Assembly: GCA_030490835.1 (NCBI GenBank)
Contig: CM059972.1
Location: 16,159,764-16,223,763 of the forward strand
Length of the DNA stretch: 64,000 nt
Reading direction: 5' to 3'
Source of the DNA: Annona cherimola
Taxonomy: Eukaryota > Streptophyta > Magnoliopsida > Magnoliales > Annonaceae
Shown here: positions 58,842-64,000 of the stretch, piece after piece
How positions within the stretch are numbered: the first letter of the stretch is position 1
How the letters are laid out: every line of letters starts with the position of its first letter
Notes under the pieces: model-generated
Database searches by the model: none
Told to the model about the DNA's origin: nothing
What the model saw: only the letters and a program-made list of their open reading frames with translations
Position numbers and translations under genes: made by a program

Positions 58842-61800
58842 CGGCGAGTTTCGTGAAAATTCTTTCTGCTTTTCCTCTCCCCTCCTGTTTCAGAGTTTTT
58901 GATTGAAGGAGTTGCAAAGAGAAATGAAAATTCGTGTTTTTTAATGTCAATCAGATGTTCCTTGACATTTGTATTCTTCCCTTTTATTTTAAGCTTCCCA
59001 AGGGGGAAATCGCTGTTGGAGTGGGGGAAGACTGGGAATCTCTTCCTCTTTATTCTTTTCGCCTAGTTTCAAAAGAGAAGAATCATTTAATCAGGCGAAT
59101 TTTTCGTTATTATTGTTGTTGCTGTTGTTGTTATTATGTCCGTTGGTTTCCAAACCCAGCGTCCTCTTTCGTGGGCAGGTTCGGTTGGATCTTCTCTTTT
59201 TCCTGTATTCGGATGCTATTGAAAATACAGATGAAATTTTTGAGCCGTATGATATCATTTTTTTTTCTTTAGTTTCCCATGTTTGTTAGGGGAAATTAGT
59301 AATTTTTTCCATTTTTTTCTTTCTCCAATCTCTGAATTTTCTTTTGCACTTGGATCGGACAATGAAGCGGTGTTGATGGTGGAGGGACTTTTCGTATCCT
59401 TACTCCTTGGTTGTTTTTTGACTGGTTTTAATCAAGATATGGTGGTCTTCGTCTCATTTGATTTTTCCTCGTGAATTGAGCAGGATTTATGGAAGGAGCA
59501 AAATTTTCTTTCTTTTTCCTATTTCATGGATTTTAAATATCTATCTTATTTTATTTTCTTTTTTCCATTATCCTTGGAAACGAATTTCAAGCATGCTTTT
59601 CAATATAATGATTTTTTTTTTTTTGGGTAAGAAAACAATTTCAATTTTGGGATTTTATCAATAGTGATTGTGGTTATTATTGTGAGCAGAACATATGGAC
59701 CGAGATTGGTGAGAGCCAAGCTGACAAGGACCGAATGCTTTTAGAGCTAGAGAAGGAGTGCATGCAAGTGTACAGGAGGAAGGTTGATGAAGCAAGCAAT
59801 GCAAAAGTAAGGCTCCATCAATCTGTTGCCGCTAAAGAGGCCGAGCTTGCAGCGCTTGTGGCCTCTCTTGGGGAACTCAATCTTCAATCACAGGTCATTC
59901 TCGATTTAGTATCTACCAAGATGTGTTGTCGATTTGTATCTTTGGCTTGATGTATTTCTATCAGCATTTTAGTTCCGTTTGTTGGTAGAGAGTAAAATGA
60001 CATTCATAATCTTCTGAATTTTCCATTTTATGTAGATGTTACTGTCACATTCAGAACCTGGTAATGTTTTTATCATTTGGTTACCTGGAATTGAAAATTA
60101 TTCACAATCAAATGAATAAAACAATTCAATGTTTATGTTTGCAGTATATGAATTTCTCTGGTGCAGACAGAATCATTAATTAAATAACAATGCTTTGGGA
60201 ACCGTTTCAGAGTTATTATGTGTTTGATAAGTACATGAATGGGAGCTATGCCATTTTGATGAAGTCATTTTGTCCTTCTGATTTCAGTTCCAACTGAAGA
60301 TATTAATTCATGTTGTCATTTTGCCAAAGACGTTCTTATCATTGACTAGTCAATGTATTATTTCCATGCTGAGTGCAGTTTGTGTATTTATGCCCCCCAA
60401 GCAAGTTACTGTGATGTGCCTCATATCAGTACGATAATCAAATGTCATGCTTTCCTTCTTGTCTGAGGTCTTACTCAACTTCACTCTAGCAAATCGAGGG
60501 ACTGGATTAGCATGTAAGAAACAGTGAAAGAAAAGGCACTTCATGCGGAGTACCACAGGCAGACAGATGACTTGGAACTTATTTCATCATGAACCATCTA
60601 TCTCGCTAAGCTGATGTGCTTGTGTGTTTGTATGTTTAGGTGGAAAAGAGACCGACATCCCTAAAACAACAGTTTGCAACGGTTATTCCACTTGTAGAAG
60701 ATTTAAGAGCAAAGAAAGAGGAACGAATCAAGCAATTCACAGATATAAGAGCACAGATTGAAAAGATCAGTGGAGAAATTTCAGGTTACTTTCATTCAAA
60801 CGATGCTGTGGCCAACCATAGCAGTGTGGATGAACATGATTTATCATCAAGAAAGCTCAATGAGTATCAAGCACAGCTTTGCTCTCTTCAGAAGGAGAAG
60901 GTAGGCATGGATCGGTTTGTGATTGGTTGTGTTATAGTTTCTTGCAGGTCATCTTCTGGTAATTACCATAAGCACAGTCATTTCTACTTTGTCTTTTTGA
61001 CCAGTATTGTTGATTGAAATGTTTACAGCTGTAGGATACTGAAACCAGACATTTAATACTTGCAAGCATAAAAAAGAAAATTTCTCTCATTTAACATTGT
61101 CTTTAACTGCATTGTTTTCATCAGTTAAATCTTTAACTGCATTGCGTGCATTGGTTGCCTAATTGATGTGACATTTAGCTAATGCCTTGATATTTTTGGA
61201 GTTCATGCTATTCGTTTCTGTATTAGAAAATTTCCACTCTATTTGTGCCTGGACTCTTCAATTGTGAAATCATGAAAGAAAAAGTTTGCATGTTAATGCC
61301 TGAATCAAACTGTACATAGCTCTACACGAATTAAGATTATATGGACTGTATTTTTTTTACTGTAAATAATGTGTGCATTGATGCAGCAATGGATGTATGT
61401 TATCTTTACCACTTCTTATCATGGTTTCCTCCACTTTTTTACAGTCTGACCGGCTTCATAAGGTTCTGGAATATGTAAATGAAGTTCATTGTCTATGTGG
61501 TGTGCTTGGTCTGGATTTTGGGAAGACTGTTACTGAAGTTCATCCTAGCTTGCGGGAGATGGGTCCAGGGCAGTCCACCAACATCAATAATGATACGTTG
61601 GACGGTCTGGCTCGAACAATCCTAAACTTAAAAATAGAGAAGAAAGATCGCGTCCAGAAGGTAAGGGGTATGAAATTTCAGTTATTGTTTTGCACACGTG
61701 TTCATGTCTCTGGTATGAAAATGCAGTTGAAGGACACTGTGCAATCTCTTTTTGAGATGTGGAACCTGTTGGGTACATCCGAAGAAGAAAGGAACCGCTT

Positions 61801-64000
61801 TAGAAAAGTTACCAGCATTTTTGGGACATCAGAGCAAGAAGTTACAGAATCTGGAGTTCTTTCACATGAAATAATTGAGCAGGTTTGACAGTTACTCCTC
61901 CTTTAGCTTTTGTGAGAACATTCATTAATTCTTTAAATATCTTCAATAGTAGACTAATTTGGTTAATATTTGCACCTATTTAATGAATGAGCTTCCCTTC
62001 TTGCTTATATTTGCAATATGACCTAATAAATTTAGGGCTTGTTTGGGAATTTTGATAACCGAAACATTGTGGGGTGGGATGGAATGGCTATGCCCCAGCA
62101 ATCATGCCTATTATTCTGCAGCAACTTGGGGACAGCACTGGAGGTATTGTAATCCATTGCTGGAGGCGTCATAAGTTCTATCATCATTTCACACTCAGGC
62201 AGCAGCAGGCGCGCTGCTAGGAAGCTAGGACAGACGCCTACCCAATTCCACAGATTTCCATCCCATCCCACTTATTGATAATACCAAACAGGCCCTTAAG
62301 CAACATGTATTCTGATGCCAATATTGTTACCATTTGAAAAAGATATACTTTTCTTGTAACCTTCAAGTGAGGCTTCATGCGGCATGTCAACTTTCATCTG
62401 CAAGAAAAGGAGCAACCTACACTAAATTGCAGCACATGCAAGTGCCTGAGAAAATATCACATGCTTGTTGAATCATGGGCTGTTTATCATTTAGTTAAAA
62501 TTTCTTACTTGTAAACAGTAAAGGCTCATTTTGGGTGTAGGTAGATGCCACCTTGCCAAAGGTGTGATTTTATAGTGTTAGATAAAACATCACATTTTTA
62601 TAGCAATCATCTGCTTGTCAAAGGACCGTTTCCTGAATGGGGAAGAAGGAAATGGAACAAGAAACATGAGGGAAAGAAAATGAAAACATGAGTGTGATGA
62701 GGGAGATGGTGAGAAACATATCAAAGCAGCATTCTGGCCTGTGCATCTGGACAGAATCCAAAATAAATATGTACTTGATGGCTGAACTGGCTGAATTTTG
62801 ATTTCTTCTAATTGACTACATTATTGTCATGTCCAGGCCATTGTGCACTTGGGCACTGTTTAGATGATCGGATCTGGTGTGTGCAGATGCTTCTAGAAGG
62901 GAGAATTTTTGTAAAATGGTTTCTAAGATATGCCAGTTCCTTTCCAGGTTTCTGCAGAGGTTGAAAAACTGACTAAAATGAAAGCAAGCAGAATGAAAGA
63001 GTTGGTACTGAAGAGAAGGTCAGAATTGGAGGAAATATGTCACGGAGCACACATCGAACCAGACACAAGCACAGCTCCTGAGAAGGCATGTGCACTAATT
63101 GACTCTGGTATATTCTTGCCCACCATCCTCTTTCAATATGTTGGTTCTGGTTTATTAGGTGACCATCTTCTGTTGATCTCAAACAGGAATTGTTGATGCT
63201 TCTGAGTTGTTGGCCAACATTGAGGCACAGATTGTAAAAGCTAAAGAAGAATCTCTTAGCAGGAAAGAAATTATGGACAGGGTAGACAAATGGCTTGCTG
63301 CTCGTGTAGAAGAAAGTTGGCTTGATGAATATAACCAAGTAAGCAGTTGATAAGTTTTTTCTAGGCCAAATCATGGTTCATTGCATTTGATGACGTGATA
63401 TATGATCAGTAGACATGCTTGTCATGCATCACTTGGATTGTGAATTATATAACCATCTTTATTTTTTCAAAAGGACAGATTACCAGGTGTGTACAAAACA
63501 GCTGAGTGCCCTAGGAGTTGGCTTTTTCGTGTAGATTTCAGATGGAAAATGCTTTTGAGTGTAGGATTGGCCTAGCTGCATTCTGGATTTCTTTCATTCC
63601 TCACTATTGATGCCCCTAACCAAGGGTTACACCATCAGGAAGTTGCTCATTCATGTCCAATTTGTTCTGGTTCACAATATTGTCTTTTTTTCCTGGACAA
63701 TTGAGCCACACGTGGGTCTGGCTTGATTTCTTAGTTGATGGGGCCGCTTGTTTGTCCATGGAACTTCTATGTGCATGTTTTAGATGCCAGATGGGGAGGC
63801 ATTTACTGTCACTTTCCTCGGCCAAGCAAATCAGTAGCATTGCACTTTATTTGACTAAGATTCCGGCCATTGCTTTCCATTCTTTTACTATGCTAGTCAA
63901 TGCTGATGGTATGTGTCACTGCTCTTGTTGATTCAAAAGCTTGCCACGTATTTATTACAAATCTTGGCCCGGAATGCAGGACGAGAACCGCTACAGCGCT
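58287..64000 (+). CDS. MAP65: 65-kDa microtubule-associated protein, MAP65-6/7-like (5' part; continues beyond window)
   Basis: This gene encodes a PRC1/Ase1-family protein that dimerises and cross-links antiparallel microtubules. Exons: 58287-58358, 59690-59893, 60640-60900, 61445-61660, 61727-61882, 62948-63107, 63187-63338 and 63980 onward. All introns are GT-AG, phase 0 except the phase-1 intron between exons 6 and 7. The joined frame gives 414 residues of an expected 590 or so. Recognisable segments: GSPRSF and TTCGALLRELQNIWTEIGES at the N-terminus, ECMQVYRRKVDEA, VLGLDFGKTVTEVHPSLREM, MWNLLGTSEEE, SRMKELVLKRRSELEEIC, AHIEPDTSTAPEK, SRKEIMDRVDKWLAA and DENRYSA. Most is the coiled-coil, spectrin-like rod; the microtubule-binding C-terminus lies outside. 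The start at 58287 is preceded in frame by TAA at 58284 and matches the extended MAP65-6/7 N-terminus; the ATG at 58320 is an alternative. Arabidopsis MAP65-6 has been reported on mitochondria; this subtype role is not shown here. Confidence 0.95.
58671..58756. repeat. 43-bp tandem duplication in MAP65 intron 1
   Basis: CTACTTTTGCTTTCCTTCAA starts at 58,671 and again at 58,714. Each is followed by GCCCA(G/A)AATTTAATAAAATG. The two units are nearly identical, so the duplication is recent. Confidence 0.9.
58797..58838. repeat. (CT)21 microsatellite in MAP65 intron 1
   Basis: 42 bp of uninterrupted CT dinucleotides lie in the first intron, within a pyrimidine-rich region. CT/GA tracts in plant leaders and first introns can bind GAGA-type (BBR/BPC) factors. 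Any role here is inference. Confidence 0.95.

Noticed and set aside
1..64000. CRISPR arrays, operons, viral genomes or bacterial defence systems
   Set aside because: Spliced plant genes and plant transposons fill the window. No regular short repeat-spacer array or viral domain was seen.

Overview
This window is nuclear DNA from a flowering plant. It is strongly AT-rich, has two plant genes with many spliced introns at its two ends, and is otherwise filled with plant-type transposable elements: miniature inverted-repeat elements, tRNA-derived SINEs, LINE remnants, a deleted Ty1/copia element and a solo LTR. There are no operons, ribosome binding sites or CRISPR arrays. I cannot name the species.

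Left end (1-8 kb): several copies of a ~290-bp miniature element, called T1 here, run up to 2,729. About 170 bp later begins a plus-strand gene whose spliced product matches plant cyclin J18. Eight exons are resolved between 2,902 and 7,856, including an 18-nt microexon. The last short exon, roughly 25 residues by comparison with Arabidopsis, was not found.

Middle (8-57 kb): I see no confident cellular gene here. The recognisable content is: (i) T1, a Tourist-like PIF/Harbinger-type family with about a dozen copies, TIR GGGTGTGTTTGG and 3-bp TTA/TAA/TTT/AAA target duplications, often nested in itself; (ii) a related family T2 starting GGGGACGTTTG; (iii) several families of foldback elements with 9-bp duplications that look Mutator-like; (iv) SINEs with pol III boxes, A-tails and 13-16 bp duplications; (v) two LINE remnants, one with an unbroken RNase H domain; (vi) an internally deleted Ty1/copia element with both LTRs at 18.1-20.1 kb; (vii) a 1.7-kb solo LTR at 29.85-31.55 kb with a perfect 5-bp duplication; and (viii) four very short A-tailed insertions of 14-42 bp with their own target duplications. 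Insertion order can be read directly in many places.

Right end (57.4-64 kb): a T2 element ends 11 bp before a TATA-like box. A plus-strand MAP65 gene (PRC1/Ase1-type microtubule bundling protein, MAP65-6/7-like) follows, with ATG at 58,287. Seven complete exons and the start of the eighth encode 414 residues before the window ends.

The two genes are not functionally linked beyond both belonging to cell-division-related families. Exon borders were placed by hand from GT/AG sites, reading phase and remembered family sequence, without transcript data.
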